Shown: positions 42,608 through 51,698, numbered from the stretch's first letter. The stretch is DNA of 64,000 nucleotides from Hydrocarboniphaga sp965279055 (GCF_965279055.1 NZ_OZ257125.1:310001-374000), one strand, 5' to 3'. Numbers and translations are program-made. The notes: generated from the sequence alone by a model not told the origin.

Positions 42608-43744
42608 TCAGGGCTTCTGCGCTTTTTTCTTTGCCCTTTTTTCGCCGCCGGCGCGTTTCGCGTTGCGCCGTTCCCGCTGCGCCTTTCTTGCAGCGCGTGC
42701 GGCTTCGTCTTCGTTGCTGGTTGCGGCCGCAACATTGTCAGGACTCACCGGCGCAGCGGCGGCTGCTTGCTTGGCCGCCTTGCGCTGGGCTCTCCTGTCC
42801 GCTTGGTCGGCGGGGCTGGGGGCCGAGGCGGCCTTGACTTCAGGCGTCTTCTTTTTGCGCGCGTCACCGCGGTGCCCGGGGCGCTTGTCGCCCAGCCGCG
42901 TGAACTGTGCCAGCGCGTATTCACTGCCGATTTTGGGATCGAGCGTTTTGTCGGCAAGCGGCTGCTGCGTCGCATCGAAGCCGAGCAGTGCGTAGTCGTC
43001 GGCCACTTCCTTGACGAAGTAGTCGACGTCTTCCTGCAGGAACCAGTCCCTCCAGTTGCCTGATGACTTGGTGCGGACGATATGCGTGTGCTTGCCGCCG
43101 ACCTCGAATTCCGGATCGACTTCGAAACCCAGGTAGCGATTCAGTGCGTCGAAGCGGCTTTCGACGAAATCCTCGTAGGACATCATGAAATAGCGATCGC
43201 CATCCTGGCGTTTCATCTTTGCCGGCAGCAGCGCGTTGTTGCGAACGCTGGCCAGCAGACCCTCGCGCCCGGTGATGCGGCCGACCTGGCGAATGATCTC
43301 GGCGACGCTGATCGATTCCGGTGCTCGTTCCTTGCCTCGCAGCAATTCGAGCACGGCCTCGATCTTGTCGTTCTGCCCCGGCTCGATCAGACGCGTCAGC
43401 ATGAAAACCAGCCGGCTGATCACGTTGTCACGCGGATCGCGATAGATGATGACCTTCTTCTCGAAGGCATCAAACAGCTTCATTTCCTTGCGGATGAACG
43501 GGCCGAGCAGCACCTTGATCAGCGGTACCGGATCGACGGCCGAGTCCAGATACGCCTGAACTTTCTCCGCCTCGATCGGCTCGAACAGGCCTTTGGCATT
43601 GAGGCCATGGCGCTTGATCAGCGTGTTCTGGATGGCGTAGAACAATGCGGTGGTGCCGCTCTTGGCTGCGCCGAGAATCAGGATGCCCCTGGGCAGGGCG
43701 GCGGCAGCGTTGCGGGTGCCGGTCGCTGTTGGGTTCACAGTCAC
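42608..43744 (-). CDS. Sulfotransferase-like protein ST4 with lysine/alanine-rich tail
   Basis: This predicted 378-residue protein begins at a GTG. The nucleotide loop is ILILGAAKSGTTALFYAI and KVIIYRDPRDNVISRLVF is the 3'-phosphate region. From about residue 285 to the end the sequence becomes a highly basic, low-complexity tail (DARKKKTPEVKAA, RKAAKQAAAAA, RAKKKAQKP). The tail has no counterpart in ordinary sulfotransferases and could bind a sulfated product or anionic membrane. The HU-like gene is immediately upstream in the same operon and also has such a tail. Confidence 0.82.
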   Translation of the reverse strand: MTVNPTATGTRNAAAALPRGILILGAAKSGTTALFYAIQNTLIKRHGLNAKGLFEPIEAEKVQAYLDSAVDPVPLIKVLLGPFIRKEMKLFDAFEKKVIIYRDPRDNVISRLVFMLTRLIEPGQNDKIEAVLELLRGKERAPESISVAEIIRQVGRITGREGLLASVRNNALLPAKMKRQDGDRYFMMSYEDFVESRFDALNRYLGFEVDPEFEVGGKHTHIVRTKSSGNWRDWFLQEDVDYFVKEVADDYALLGFDATQQPLADKTLDPKIGSEYALAQFTRLGDKRPGHRGDARKKKTPEVKAASAPSPADQADRRAQRKAAKQAAAAAPVSPDNVAAATSNEDEAARAARKAQRERRNAKRAGGEKRAKKKAQKP

Positions 43745-43800
43745 GCGGGTCTCTGGTTGATGGTGTCGAAGATGCTGACGGCCGAAGTGGCGGTGGCTGA

Positions 43801-44136
43801 TTAGGCCTCGACTTTCTTCTTATCTTTTTTGTCTTTCTTTTCGGCTCTTTCCGCCTTGGCCGTTTTGTCTTTTTTGCCGGCGCCGGTCTTGGCTGGTTTG
43901 AACGTCAGAAAGCTGGCGGCCTCTACGATCTGTTTTTCACCGCTCTTGGCGTTGACCTTTTCACCCGCCTCACGGTTTTTGAGCACGAACGAACCTAGCC
44001 CGGGGATCGACACCTTGTCGCCGGTTTCGACGGTCGTTTTGATCGTGGCGAATACGCTGTCGATGGCTTTCTTCAACTCGCCGGCCTTGATGCCGGAAGA
44101 GGCTGCTACCTGGGTCACAATTTCATCGAGTTTCAC
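43801..44136 (-). CDS. HU-like DNA-binding protein with lysine-rich C-terminal tail
   Basis: This 111-residue HU/IHF-fold protein has VSIPGLGSFVLKNREAGEKV in the position of the conserved GFGTF strand and DNA-binding arm. At the arm tip the DNA-intercalating Pro of canonical HU (RNP) is Ala here (VNAKSGE). The final 30 residues are almost all Lys, Ala, Asp and Glu, like eukaryotic H1 or AlgP-type tails. The GTG start is fixed by AAGGAG 8 bp upstream. It is the first gene of the sulfotransferase operon. Function could be local nucleoid organisation or an unrelated polyanion-binding role. Confidence 0.85.
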   Translation of the reverse strand: MKLDEIVTQVAASSGIKAGELKKAIDSVFATIKTTVETGDKVSIPGLGSFVLKNREAGEKVNAKSGEKQIVEAASFLTFKPAKTGAGKKDKTAKAERAEKKDKKDKKKVEA

Positions 44137-44356
44137 TAAAATCTCCTTGGGTCGAATGAGGCGGGATCGCACCGTGAGGCGGCCATCGCCAGCGTGGCCT
44201 GGCGGTCGGTTTTTGTTTGGGAATCGATGGCAGCCCGGATTTGCAAGTTTGCTGCCGAATGACGCGGCCGGCGTCTGACGAGAGCGCTCCACGATGGGGC
44301 CCGGGGATATTGTCACGCACCCCCATTACAGGCAAGGATCAGCCTCGCGCCGCGGT

Positions 44357-44386
44357 TTGACAGTGCGATTCTGGCTCGCCTAGAGT
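44357..44386 (+). promoter_or_regulatory. Likely sigma-70 promoter for ST5
   Basis: A perfect -35 TTGACA (44357-44362) is followed after 18 bp by TAGAGT (44381-44386), a partial -10. The ST5 gene starts about 60 bp further on with an AGGAG ribosome site. The 44137-44449 gap (313 bp) also must contain the divergent promoter for the HU-sulfotransferase operon; no further gene is seen in it. Confidence 0.5.
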
Positions 44387-44449
44387 CCCGGCGCCGCTAG
44401 CCTCCGCTTGGCTGCCGTATCATCAACGCCAATGATTCAGGAGTTTTTT

Positions 44450-45292
44450 GTGGCAACTGCGGCAACCGGAAGCGGCCCTGATTTCATCGGCATAGGCCTG
44501 CAGAAAGCGGGTACACGCTGGCTCTACAACCAGCTCGAGGAGCATCCCGATTTCTGGATGCCGCCGATCAAGGAACTACACTTTTTCGACCGCCCTTTCC
44601 CGCATCGCTCGATGGTGGACAAAGGCAGCAGGCGGTCGGTTGGCGCCGACGCGGCAGGGTTTCAGCAACTTCTAGAGAGCCTGCGCAAATCGCGCGTTCC
44701 CGACTTCGACATCTACGCTTCGCTGTTTTCCTTCTCCGGCGGCAGGCTGACGGGCGATATCACGCCTGCCTACAGCAAGCTCGAGTTGCCGATGATCCAG
44801 GCGATTGCGCAGCGGCTGCCGCAGGTGAAAGTGATTCTGATGTTGCGTGATCCCATCAGCCGCCTCTGGTCCAATCTGAATGACGCGCTGAGCCGCGGGA
44901 AGCTGGACGAGGCCGTGGTCCACGATCCGGTCGCGTTGCGACAGGTGCTCCACGCCGAGCCTTACAGCTATCTGTCCTATCCGGCACAGATCTACCGCCG
45001 TTGGGCCGGGTGTTTTCCGGAATCGCGGCTGCGCTGGTTTTTTCTCGACGACGTCATTGCCGAGCCCGAGGCCACGCGCAGCCGGATTCTGCAATACCTG
45101 GGCGGTGATCCGCAGCAGAAAAGCGGCGAGTTGTCGCTGTCGCACAATCCCAAGACCGGGCGGCCGCGGGCGGCGCTTGAAGGTGCGATGCGTGATTGCC
45201 TGGTTGCCGAGTTCGGCGACGAACTGCGCGACTGCGCGCAGTTGTTTGGCGGGCCGGCGATCGGCTGGCTCGAAAAATACGGCCTGGCATAA
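44450..45292 (+). CDS. Sulfotransferase ST5 (PF00685-like)
   Basis: A 280-residue sulfotransferase with FIGIGLQKAGTRWLYNQLEE as 5' loop, then IKELHFFDRPFP, TGDITPAYSKLE and VILMLRDPISRLWSNL as 3'-phosphate site. It is clearly related to ST3 (41.7-42.6 kb). The GTG at 44450 is preferred over ATG 44432 and TTG 44408 because CAGGAG stands 6 bp before it. It is followed 5 bp later by the SGNH-like gene. Confidence 0.9.
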   Translation: MATAATGSGPDFIGIGLQKAGTRWLYNQLEEHPDFWMPPIKELHFFDRPFPHRSMVDKGSRRSVGADAAGFQQLLESLRKSRVPDFDIYASLFSFSGGRLTGDITPAYSKLELPMIQAIAQRLPQVKVILMLRDPISRLWSNLNDALSRGKLDEAVVHDPVALRQVLHAEPYSYLSYPAQIYRRWAGCFPESRLRWFFLDDVIAEPEATRSRILQYLGGDPQQKSGELSLSHNPKTGRPRAALEGAMRDCLVAEFGDELRDCAQLFGGPAIGWLEKYGLA

Positions 45293-45297
45293 GTCCG

Positions 45298-46830
45298 GTG
45301 ACCGAGGAAGATGCACTGCGCAAGGAGCGCAAGCGAAAGCGCCGGGCGCGGCGCGAAGCACGGCTTGCCGCCTTGTCGCCCCCATCTCCCGCCGGGGTTG
45401 CGAGGCCGCAGGCCGTCGACGCGATAACGGCGGCCGCCGGTCCGGTCGAGACCGCCGACGTGGCCGTGCCGCGCCGCGAACGCGCGCGTCCGCGTCAAGC
45501 CGCCTTGCAGCCGACGCGCCTGGCCGACAGCTCGCAGCCGCTGTTGTTGACCATCGCGTATGGCCAGTCCAACGCCGAGGCCGGCGGCTTGCGCAAGCTG
45601 GGGCGCGGCCGCGTGATGCCGGTGTCCGATGTCGTCGACGAGCAGCGCGCGATGATGCTCGACACCGGTCTGCTCGGGGTGCAGGGGCGCGTACTCGACG
45701 GCGCCAGCCTGAGCGACATCGTGCCCGCGCGCGAAAATCCGGCCAGCGGTGAATCCGGCGGTTGCGCCTTTCTGCGGCACTCCCTGGCCAGCGACGATGC
45801 ACTCGGGCAGCCGGCGACCGTCTACCTGTACCGCAGCGCCGGCCAGGGCGGCCGCTTGCTGGCCGACCTGTCCGAAGGCTCGCAGGCTTTTCAGAATTTT
45901 CTGACCACGGTGGATCGCTCCGTCGCCATCGCGCGCGGCTATGGCAGAAGCCTGTGGGTACCGCATTTTTTGTGGGACCATGGCGAAGAGGATCGCAAGC
46001 GCGCTACCGATCCGGAGTGCTATCGACGTGACATGGTCGAGCTGCGCCGGCGTCTCGATCAGCAGATACGCGAACGCACCGGCCAGCTGCAGCCGGTCTG
46101 GATGCTGACGACGATTCTGGTGGCGCCGGCACGTCGTAATGCCAACACCCATTCGGACATCACGCTGGCCCAGGTCGCGGCCTTGTCCGAACCCGGCATT
46201 GCGCCGGTGTGCTCGCCATACTGGTTCTGTGGCGACTATGGCTTCAGCGAAGGCCAGGCGGTGCATTGGGGGCCTCTGGCGAAAGCGCTGCTGCGCGAAT
46301 ACGGTGCGCGCGCGGCGCGGATCGTTCGCGAAGCGGTGACCCGGAATCCCGACATCCGGCTGGGCATGACGATACGCCGCCCGGTCTACGATCCCGGCCT
46401 CGATGGTGGCAATGGCGGCTGGTCGCTGTTGGAAGTGCCGTTCGAAACCTCGCCGCGTACCGATCCGGCATCGATCGTCCGGGACGGCGACCGCATCAGC
46501 GGCACGGTGCTCTACGCCGAACGCGGGCTTGAGATTTACATCGGGGATCGCGGTGCCGCCGAACATTTCGGGTTCGAGTGGACCGGCAGCGGGCACATCA
46601 TCGGTGTCGATGTCGAAAATCAGTCGTCGCGGTCGCGCTGGATTGTTCGCCTGAGTTCCGGTTCTTCCGGCCGCCTGAGCTACGCCACCACATTTCAGGC
46701 GCGTGTCGGCCCGGCCAATGCGCCGCAGAAGTGGGGCAACATTTTCGATCGTTGCGCCGAGCCTTCGCTGGCGATGCCGGGGCTGGTGCTGCGCCAGGGC
46801 ATGCTGCCGTTTTCGGTCCTGATCGAGTGA
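45298..46830 (+). CDS. SGNH/sialate O-acetylesterase-like protein
   Basis: A predicted 510-residue protein starting at GTG. After a strongly basic N-terminus (RKERKRKRRARREARLA) comes a hydrolase domain opening LLLTIAYGQSNAEAGG, the GQSN block of carbohydrate acetylesterases. HWGPLAKALL later may supply the catalytic His. The last 170 residues look like a beta-sandwich (WSLLEVPFETSP...SRWIVRLSSGSS). It may deacetylate or acetylate the polymer. No signal peptide is evident, so it probably acts in the cytoplasm. Confidence 0.72.
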   Translation: MTEEDALRKERKRKRRARREARLAALSPPSPAGVARPQAVDAITAAAGPVETADVAVPRRERARPRQAALQPTRLADSSQPLLLTIAYGQSNAEAGGLRKLGRGRVMPVSDVVDEQRAMMLDTGLLGVQGRVLDGASLSDIVPARENPASGESGGCAFLRHSLASDDALGQPATVYLYRSAGQGGRLLADLSEGSQAFQNFLTTVDRSVAIARGYGRSLWVPHFLWDHGEEDRKRATDPECYRRDMVELRRRLDQQIRERTGQLQPVWMLTTILVAPARRNANTHSDITLAQVAALSEPGIAPVCSPYWFCGDYGFSEGQAVHWGPLAKALLREYGARAARIVREAVTRNPDIRLGMTIRRPVYDPGLDGGNGGWSLLEVPFETSPRTDPASIVRDGDRISGTVLYAERGLEIYIGDRGAAEHFGFEWTGSGHIIGVDVENQSSRSRWIVRLSSGSSGRLSYATTFQARVGPANAPQKWGNIFDRCAEPSLAMPGLVLRQGMLPFSVLIE

Positions 46831-46921
46831 CGACTGCCATCGCCCAGATGCCGCTTTTACAATTGACGCCAGCACCGGCAGCGGTGCGCGCGGCCCATTT
46901 TCTGCAAGGTTTCGAAGCTCG

Positions 46922-47992
46922 ATGAAAACTCTGTATCTGCATGTCGGCATGCACAAGGCGGGCAGCACGTCGATCCAGCGCGCGCTGAACAAGGATCGGA
47001 AGTCGCTGATCCAGCAGGGCCTGTACTTCCCGCTGACCGCGACCGACCACAATACGCGTGCGCATCAGAACATCGCCTGGGAGCTCAACCGGCACAATCG
47101 CTTCGTGCCGGAGAACGGGTCTCTCGACGATCTGCACAAGGAGCTGCAGCGCAAACAGCCGCAGAACGTGATCATTTCGTCGGAGGGCTTCACCTCGCTG
47201 GACAACAAGCCCGGTGCCTCCAAGTTCAATCCGCAGGCGGAGCCGGAGCCGGTCGATCCGAGCAGGCCCAGCCGCTACCAGCGCCTGCGCGAGTTCGCCG
47301 ATTCGCTCGGTTATTCGATCGTCACGGTGGGGTTCGTCCGCGAATACGTGGCCTGCCTGAACTCGGCTTATACGCAGCAGGTCAAGAACTTCAATCACGC
47401 GCGGCCTTTTGCCGATCATGTTGCCGAGCAGCGTGGCAACGATCGTTGGTGCTACGAGGTTGTGTTTGCCGGTTGGGAGTCGATCTCCGACAAGCTGATC
47501 TGCCTTCCCAATGGCGAAGACAACGTCAAAACCCTGTATCAGCTGATGGGAGTGAAGCCGTCCGAGGATCAGGAGATCGAGCGCCACAATACCGGTGTCG
47601 GTCCCAGGACTATCGAGTGCTCGCGCCTGGTGTTCAAGGCCCTGGAGCCCGTACAGCGACGTGACAGCTGGTTGCGCAATCGCAAGAACAAGGACAAGAA
47701 CCGAGAGCAGGCGATCCCCAGCAAGCTGGTCAAGCGGATGGCCCGGCAGCAGGGCTGGAACGACGAACTATTCTGGGGCTTCGATCTGCAGCTCGCACGC
47801 GACGTACATGCCAGTTTCGTCGAGCGCGATCACAAGTTCCTGCGCAAGCACCAGATCCACTTTGCCGACACTTTCGACCGCAAGCGGCACAATGATTTCA
47901 TGATCGAGCAGGCCGAAGCGGGGGAGCGCGCCACCTTCCTGGCCAGCGTCAATCCGATCCTGGCCGAACTCGGGCTTGCCGAGCTGAGCTAG
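46922..47992 (+). CDS. Sulfotransferase-like protein ST6
   Basis: A 356-residue protein with LYLHVGMHKAGSTSIQRALN as the 5' loop, the same subfamily as ST1, ST2 and ST7. VTVGFVREYVACLNSAYTQQVK is the matching second segment. The remainder is divergent and rich in charged residues (RNRKNKDKNREQ). It is the third gene of the plus-strand set ST5-SGNH-ST6. Its stop is only 7 bp from the end of the convergent lyase gene. Confidence 0.8.
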   Translation: MKTLYLHVGMHKAGSTSIQRALNKDRKSLIQQGLYFPLTATDHNTRAHQNIAWELNRHNRFVPENGSLDDLHKELQRKQPQNVIISSEGFTSLDNKPGASKFNPQAEPEPVDPSRPSRYQRLREFADSLGYSIVTVGFVREYVACLNSAYTQQVKNFNHARPFADHVAEQRGNDRWCYEVVFAGWESISDKLICLPNGEDNVKTLYQLMGVKPSEDQEIERHNTGVGPRTIECSRLVFKALEPVQRRDSWLRNRKNKDKNREQAIPSKLVKRMARQQGWNDELFWGFDLQLARDVHASFVERDHKFLRKHQIHFADTFDRKRHNDFMIEQAEAGERATFLASVNPILAELGLAELS

Positions 47993-47999
47993 CGCTGCA

Positions 48000-49565
48000 C
48001 TAGCGCTGCACCAGCTTGCCACTGGCGAGCTGGTCGAGAAATTCCTCCAGATTGGTGTAGCCGTCGCCGTTGCGATCGCGTTGTGCGTCGCCCGGGTCCT
48101 TGGGATTCAGGCCGTGCGCCTTTTCCCAGTTGTCGTCGATGCCGTCATGGTCGGCGTCCGGGTACGGCGTGCCGCTGCGCAACTCCGGATAACCGCCGAC
48201 TTCGTCCGGCGACTGGATGCGACGCCCCACACCCTGGCGAACATCGTTGACGATGCGCGTATCGACGGCATCGCGCCGCGGCACGGTGCGTCCGACACCG
48301 GCGAGAATTTTTTCACCCAGCCCCTGGGTTCCCTCCGACGTCAGCGCGAACGGGCCGCCCTTGATCGGTGAGGCCATCAGCACCTGAGCGCGCGCCGCGG
48401 CAGCGAACTGCAGTGCGCCGCCGCCATCGGTCGCCTCGTCCGCAGGCTTGCCGTTGCCGTCGACATTGCCGCGGATGTACACGCGAGAATCGGTGATCGG
48501 CTGTGCCGAGCTGATCTTTTTCTGGCCAACGACGATGCGGCCGTCGAGATTGCTGCCGCCGCCCGCGCCGGGGCCTGCTTTGTAGATGTTGTTGATGACG
48601 TTGACGAACAGCGGGCCGTAGTAGTGATGTTTGCCGTCGTTGGAACCTGACGTGATGAAGGTCGCGCGCAGGCCCCAGTTGAACACGTAGTTGTTGATGA
48701 AATCGGCGGTCGCGCCGCTTTCGATGTTCGGTGAGCGCTGATGTGCCTGGGACACCAGATTATGATGCAGCGACACATTGGTGACGCCGCCGCCTCCTCC
48801 TCCGACCAGCAGGCCGAAGCCGTGGCCCTGGTCTTCGCTATCGCCGCCGCCCTTGTCGCCTTTGTTCTTTTTTCCAGCTTTTTCGGGCTTCGCCGGGCGC
48901 CCGGGCTTGGCCTTCTTTTCGGTGCTGGTACCCCAGGCGTACAGCGGTTCGGCGACGATCGACCACTGCACGGTGATGTTTTTGGTATCCACCGGCTCTT
49001 TCAGATCGGCCATGTCCAGCACCTCGTCCATCGACCAGCTGAACGAGGAGTGGTCGACGATCACGTCGTGTGCGTCGATGATCTGAAAGGTGTCGCGCTT
49101 TTCCGGCGGCGTGGTGCCGCCGCTGCTGCCCACACGGGCGCAGAAGTGGCGGATGATCACGTCGTGGGTCTGCACCACGACCTTGTCGCCGCGCACGCAA
49201 ATGCCGTCTCCGGGCGCGCTTTCGCCGGCAATGGTGAGGTAGGGGTCCTTGATGTTGAGCGGCGTCGCCAGCGAGATCAGTCCGCCGACGCGAAAGATCA
49301 CGGTACGTGGGCCGGCTGTTTTCACCGCCTCGCGCAAGGAGCCGGGACCGCTGTCGTCGAGATTGGTGACAAACAGTACGGCGCCGCCGCGCCCGCCTTT
49401 GGCATAGGCACCGTAGCCTGCTGCGGACGGAAATGCTTTCTGGCCCGGCGTGGGTGGAATCGAAGAGGTACTGAGGCTGCTGCTGCTGCTGAGCTTGCGC
49501 GCCTGGACTGCAGCGGCCGAAAGCAGTACGCCTACCACGATGCCGGCTGTAACCCAAATCTTCAT
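48000..49565 (-). CDS. Secreted pectate-lyase-like beta-helix protein with calcium-binding C-terminus
   Basis: A 521-residue protein. The signal peptide is residues 1-22 (MKIWVTAGIVVGVLLSAAAVQA). The beta-helix domain shows AFPSAAGYGAYAKGGRGG, NLDDSGPGSLREAV and HDVIIRHFCARVG, the opening and core of PL1-like lyases. A low-complexity Lys/Gly/Pro insertion (about 230-260) interrupts it. The C-terminus, DADHDGIDDNWEKAHG...DRNGDGYTNLEEFL, is a calcium-binding repeat of the thrombospondin-3/dockerin type. ATG 49565 follows AAGGAAGA. It may trim or release the polysaccharide made by this locus. Confidence 0.88.
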   Translation of the reverse strand: MKIWVTAGIVVGVLLSAAAVQARKLSSSSSLSTSSIPPTPGQKAFPSAAGYGAYAKGGRGGAVLFVTNLDDSGPGSLREAVKTAGPRTVIFRVGGLISLATPLNIKDPYLTIAGESAPGDGICVRGDKVVVQTHDVIIRHFCARVGSSGGTTPPEKRDTFQIIDAHDVIVDHSSFSWSMDEVLDMADLKEPVDTKNITVQWSIVAEPLYAWGTSTEKKAKPGRPAKPEKAGKKNKGDKGGGDSEDQGHGFGLLVGGGGGGVTNVSLHHNLVSQAHQRSPNIESGATADFINNYVFNWGLRATFITSGSNDGKHHYYGPLFVNVINNIYKAGPGAGGGSNLDGRIVVGQKKISSAQPITDSRVYIRGNVDGNGKPADEATDGGGALQFAAAARAQVLMASPIKGGPFALTSEGTQGLGEKILAGVGRTVPRRDAVDTRIVNDVRQGVGRRIQSPDEVGGYPELRSGTPYPDADHDGIDDNWEKAHGLNPKDPGDAQRDRNGDGYTNLEEFLDQLASGKLVQR

Positions 49566-49707
49566 CTTCGGTCTTCCTTGTGGTGCGACATCTTGGCGCA
49601 TTTCAGCGGCGCCAAAGCAGGCTCGGCCAAGCTACCGCGGCACTTCAGTCTGTGTCTACCTGTCGCGTATAGTGTCCGGCGTCGCGGTCAAGGTTCAGGG
49701 GTATCGG

Positions 49708-50406
49708 ATGTCAAAGCTGGACGATGTCATGGCGCGCTGTATTGCGGCTGCCAACGAGAAGCATCTTTCTCCGGAGCAGCTGGCACCGGCCGAATATCTG
49801 AAAAAGAAACCCGAGGCGGTCAAGGGTTTCATGCACAAGTACCTGAAGTTTGAAATTCCGTTTCAGCGCAAGGCGGCCGAGGTGGGCCTGCTGTCCTTGG
49901 ACAGGAGCGAGCCGATCACAGTGCTGGATCTGGGTGCCGGCGGGGGGCATTTCTGCAAGCTGCTCAATGAACTCGGCCACGACGCGACCGCGTTGACCAA
50001 GTCGCAGCCGCCGATGTTCGTCAAGCTGTGCGAGGCGCTGGGCGTCACCGTGGTCGACGCCAAGGTCAGCTCACGCGAGCCGATTCCAGTGGACCGGCGC
50101 TACCAGCTGGTCACAGCCAGCCGCATCACCTTCAACCGTACCGCCAGCCGGGTCTGGAGCAAGGCAGACTGGACGCGCTTTCTGGATCACATCGAGCGCG
50201 ACGTCCTGACGCCTGGCGGCGGTCTGTTTCTGAGCTTCAACATCATCGGCAAGCAGATCGAGGAAGCCGAGCCTGAAGAAGCGGCGGTGCATCGCGAAAT
50301 CGACGAGATCATGCGCGAACGCGGCTTAAGAGCGGTCACGTTCGGTATCTACGTGAGCAAGGATTGGCCGATCGACATGAGCTACCTGCCCAAGGTCGAT
50401 CGCTAG
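49708..50406 (+). CDS. SAM-dependent methyltransferase
   Basis: A 232-residue class I methyltransferase with motif I VLDLGAGGGHFCKLLNELGH and a later LTPGGGLFLSFNIIG (post-motif III). The N-terminal helical part (EYLKKKPEAVKGFMHKYLKF) is less typical. Likely a sugar or phosphate O-methyltransferase for the polymer, by context only. It is divergent from the lyase gene and stands alone between minus-strand genes. Confidence 0.85.
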   Translation: MSKLDDVMARCIAAANEKHLSPEQLAPAEYLKKKPEAVKGFMHKYLKFEIPFQRKAAEVGLLSLDRSEPITVLDLGAGGGHFCKLLNELGHDATALTKSQPPMFVKLCEALGVTVVDAKVSSREPIPVDRRYQLVTASRITFNRTASRVWSKADWTRFLDHIERDVLTPGGGLFLSFNIIGKQIEEAEPEEAAVHREIDEIMRERGLRAVTFGIYVSKDWPIDMSYLPKVDR

Positions 50407-50428
50407 AAGGCAGCGCCTTCCCGGGCGA

Positions 50429-51550
50429 TCAGGCCGGGTTGTCGAGCAACTTAGCCTGCATTTTCCGTTGCTTCTTCTTCATGCGCTGGGCTTTGTCCCT
50501 GGCGACGGCAGCGCTGTCCGGCAGGGTGGCGGTCGCCGCCGCCTGCTTGAGTTCGGCCGGCAAGGCAATCATCGTCGGCAGCAATTCGATCAATCGCTGC
50601 AACAACTCGGGGGACTGGAAGCCGTGGTCGGTTGTACCACCGTCGCCTGGCAACGGGTCACGGAACAGCGCGCCGTCCGCAGCCTTCACGTAGTCCAGCG
50701 CGACGCGACGATTGTCTGCTTCGAAGCGCTGCATGAAAGCCTGGACCTCGGCCGCGTCCAGGTAGCGCAATGGCGCGAACAGGGCCCGTGGCGCGCTGTG
50801 CTTGACGATGTTGCGCCGGATCCGCTCGGCGATTTCCTTGGCCGGCATGCTGGCGTTGATCATGCGCATCAGCTCGGTGGTGACCATGTCCGGCGCCGAG
50901 TTCACCGAACGATCGTCGAACGAAAATGGACCGGTTGCATCGGCGCCGATGACTTTAAGGAAGTCATTGCAGATGTCACTGCCGATCTGTGACTTCTCGT
51001 AGATGCGCACGTCGACCGTCACCGGCAGGCCGCAGTCGCGCCAGCACGACAGCACCTCGTGAAAAAAGAAACCGGCCTTGCCGCTGTCGATGGCGGTGTC
51101 GACCCATTGAGGGAACGACAGCGGCGTGCCGGTTTTCACCGCCTGCACATATAACGACTGCGCCAGCAGATCCTGCCTTCGCAGGTAGGCGACGACGTGC
51201 ACACGCCAGCCGGGGAAAGCTGCCAGCAGGCGATTGACGTTGGCCGCCGACAGCTTGCCCCATAGGTATTCGGTCGAAATCACCAGCGTGTGTGGCTGCT
51301 GCGTGGCGATCTCGTCGTGGATGGCATGGATTGCGGTGGCGAGCACCTCCTCGCGCGACGAGCTGCCGAGGCGCTTGCTGCGCAGCGGATGAATCGCGGC
51401 ACCGATCAGGTGATGCGCCGATTTGAGCATGCCGCCCTGCGGGTAGAGCACGCCCTGGCGAGCCAGTGCCTCGCGGTTGCGCAGCATGAAATGCTGGATC
51501 GCCGACGTGCCGGTTTTCGGTGCGCCGATATGGACGATGAGTTTCTTCAT
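50429..51550 (-). CDS. Sulfotransferase-like protein ST7
   Basis: A 373-residue protein with LIVHIGAPKTGTSAIQHFML, the LRNREAL helix and VVAYLRRQDLLAQSLYVQAVK, which match ST2 closely in pattern. MVTTELMRMIN is also shared with ST1 (MVEVELMRLIN). The C-terminus is basic (RDKAQRMKKKQRKMQAK), echoing the tail of ST4. ATG 51550 is chosen as the codon directly before the loop strand. Confidence 0.85.
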   Translation of the reverse strand: MKKLIVHIGAPKTGTSAIQHFMLRNREALARQGVLYPQGGMLKSAHHLIGAAIHPLRSKRLGSSSREEVLATAIHAIHDEIATQQPHTLVISTEYLWGKLSAANVNRLLAAFPGWRVHVVAYLRRQDLLAQSLYVQAVKTGTPLSFPQWVDTAIDSGKAGFFFHEVLSCWRDCGLPVTVDVRIYEKSQIGSDICNDFLKVIGADATGPFSFDDRSVNSAPDMVTTELMRMINASMPAKEIAERIRRNIVKHSAPRALFAPLRYLDAAEVQAFMQRFEADNRRVALDYVKAADGALFRDPLPGDGGTTDHGFQSPELLQRLIELLPTMIALPAELKQAAATATLPDSAAVARDKAQRMKKKQRKMQAKLLDNPA

Positions 51551-51698
51551 AGGGCTCTGCTGGGGCCGGCGGTTTGCCGCCGGGCGCACGTGGGCTATCG
51601 CACGGGCGGCGGTGGCATTGATTCTAAGCTAATGCGCATCGGCGGCGGTCGCCGTCGCGGCTATACTCGCGCCTTGCGGCGGCGCCGGACACATCGCT

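Noticed and set aside
42608..42900. Lysine-rich tail of ST4 considered as a frameshift artefact
   Set aside because: Other proteins of the locus have similar basic regions in confident frames, and the next gene begins normally 3 bp after the stop, so a real tail is more likely.
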